DNA of 14,818 nt from CAZVLE01 sp964627855 (GTDB lineage: Bacteria > Bacillota > Dethiobacteria > DTU022), in contig CAZVLE010000156.1 in the NCBI GenBank assembly GCA_964627855.1, forward strand, positions 1 through 14,818, read 5' to 3'. Below are positions 14,469-14,818 of the stretch, piece after piece. The notes beneath the pieces were generated by a model. That model was not told the origin of the DNA. It saw only the letters and a list, made by a program, of their open reading frames with translations, and did not search any database. Made by a program: the position numbers and the translations under genes. Numbering within the stretch: position 1 is the first letter of the stretch; each line of letters opens with the position of its first letter.

Positions 14469-14818
14469 TCAGTATCCTTTAAGGTTTGCGAATTTTCGTG
14501 CAAACACTACGGCCGCTACCAGTCCTGTAGCAAATATTAAACCCAAGGCGTAAAGCCACTGGTGCATAGTAACCAATCCCGGTACGGCTTCTGATATGCC
14601 GGCTATGGCCGGAGTGCCCAGGATCACGTTTAATCCCATTACGTCATACACAGCATGCATCAGCACCGCAGGGAGGATGTTGCCGTTCCTATAGAAAAGA
14701 TAGCTGTAAGGGAAAGCACCGACCGCAACTGTCACTACCCCTACCAAGGTGAGGAATACCGGGTTGCCAAGCCCCGACTCCCTGTAACCTAAGTAAAAGG
14801 AAGGTATATGCCAAACTC
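14469..14818 (-). CDS. CPBP-family (CAAX/bacteriocin-processing type) intramembrane metalloprotease, 5' partial
   Basis: The frame is open from the right window edge to a TGA at 14469-14471, giving about 116 residues of C-terminal sequence. It contains VWHIPSFYLGYRE (the second conserved CPBP motif region, W/H near P), then NGNILPAVLMHAVYDVMGL, the last conserved motif, with His and Asp as probable metal or catalytic residues. At least three hydrophobic helices are visible, and the protein ends with a basic tail (ARKFANLKGY). The first catalytic motif (EExxxR) lies beyond the window. The apparent internal TTG start at 14747 is not the true start because conserved sequence continues upstream of it. 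Family members cleave prenylated proteins or bacteriocin leaders, or are orphan membrane proteases; the substrate here is unknown. It converges with recQ across about 190 bp that hold no convincing gene. Confidence 0.85.
   Translation of the reverse strand, partial: VWHIPSFYLGYRESGLGNPVFLTLVGVVTVAVGAFPYSYLFYRNGNILPAVLMHAVYDVMGLNVILGTPAIAGISEAVPGLVTMHQWLYALGLIFATGLVAAVVFARKFANLKGY

Overview
The window reads like chromosomal DNA of a moderate-to-low G+C bacterium, most likely an anaerobic Bacillota (Clostridia-type) lineage. The hints are purine-rich Shine-Dalgarno sequences, frequent GTG/TTG starts, A+T-rich intergenic DNA, and proteins that resemble families common there (a NADP-type glutamate dehydrogenase, a CPBP membrane protease, a RecQ variant with a late zinc cluster, a surface beta-helix protein). 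This is inference from style and content; no rRNA or other taxonomic marker is present.

Layout. Positions 1-60 look like the 3' tail of a DUF6273-type gene cut by the window edge. On the minus strand, 132-2927 encodes a large membrane-anchored fusion: N-terminal TM anchor, branched-chain-amino-acid-type periplasmic-binding fold, right-handed parallel beta-helix, and a C-terminal module built of two similar halves. A 377-bp intergenic region follows, with an extended -10 element facing left and, facing right, a TATAAT plus a perfect 16-bp palindrome ahead of a 105-residue Cys-rich protein (3305-3622). The minus-strand gene at 3656-6634 is a 992-residue protein with a degenerate receiver domain, an intact receiver domain, a PPDK/PEP-synthase-type ATP-grasp domain and a distinct C-terminal domain. 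It lacks the phosphohistidine and PEP-binding domains of true PEP synthase/PPDK. It is divergent from gdhA (6808-8169) across a 173-bp region with candidate head-on overlapping promoters.

Convergent with gdhA is a two-component operon on the minus strand: a soluble GAF-type histidine kinase (9536-11233, GTG start) and, overlapping it by 23 bp, an NtrC-family regulator (8182-9558). The regulator has lost the sigma-54-contacting GAFTGA loop and the usual sensor-II arginine, so it is probably not a classical sigma-54 activator. An A10 tract sits exactly at the kinase/regulator junction.

The right part is more accessory: an orphan RelE/ParE-like toxin whose N-terminus looks frameshifted (11343-11609), about 740 bp without a convincing gene but with several inverted repeats, a RecQ-family helicase (12352-14277) with all helicase motifs and its zinc cysteines unusually far downstream, and the C-terminal part of a CPBP/CAAX-type membrane protease running off the right edge (14469-14818).

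Apart from the kinase-regulator pair, nothing ties the genes into one pathway. The most distinctive items are the binding-protein/beta-helix fusion, the receiver-linked ATP-grasp protein and the GAFTGA-less regulator. I do not see a clear multi-gene novel system.
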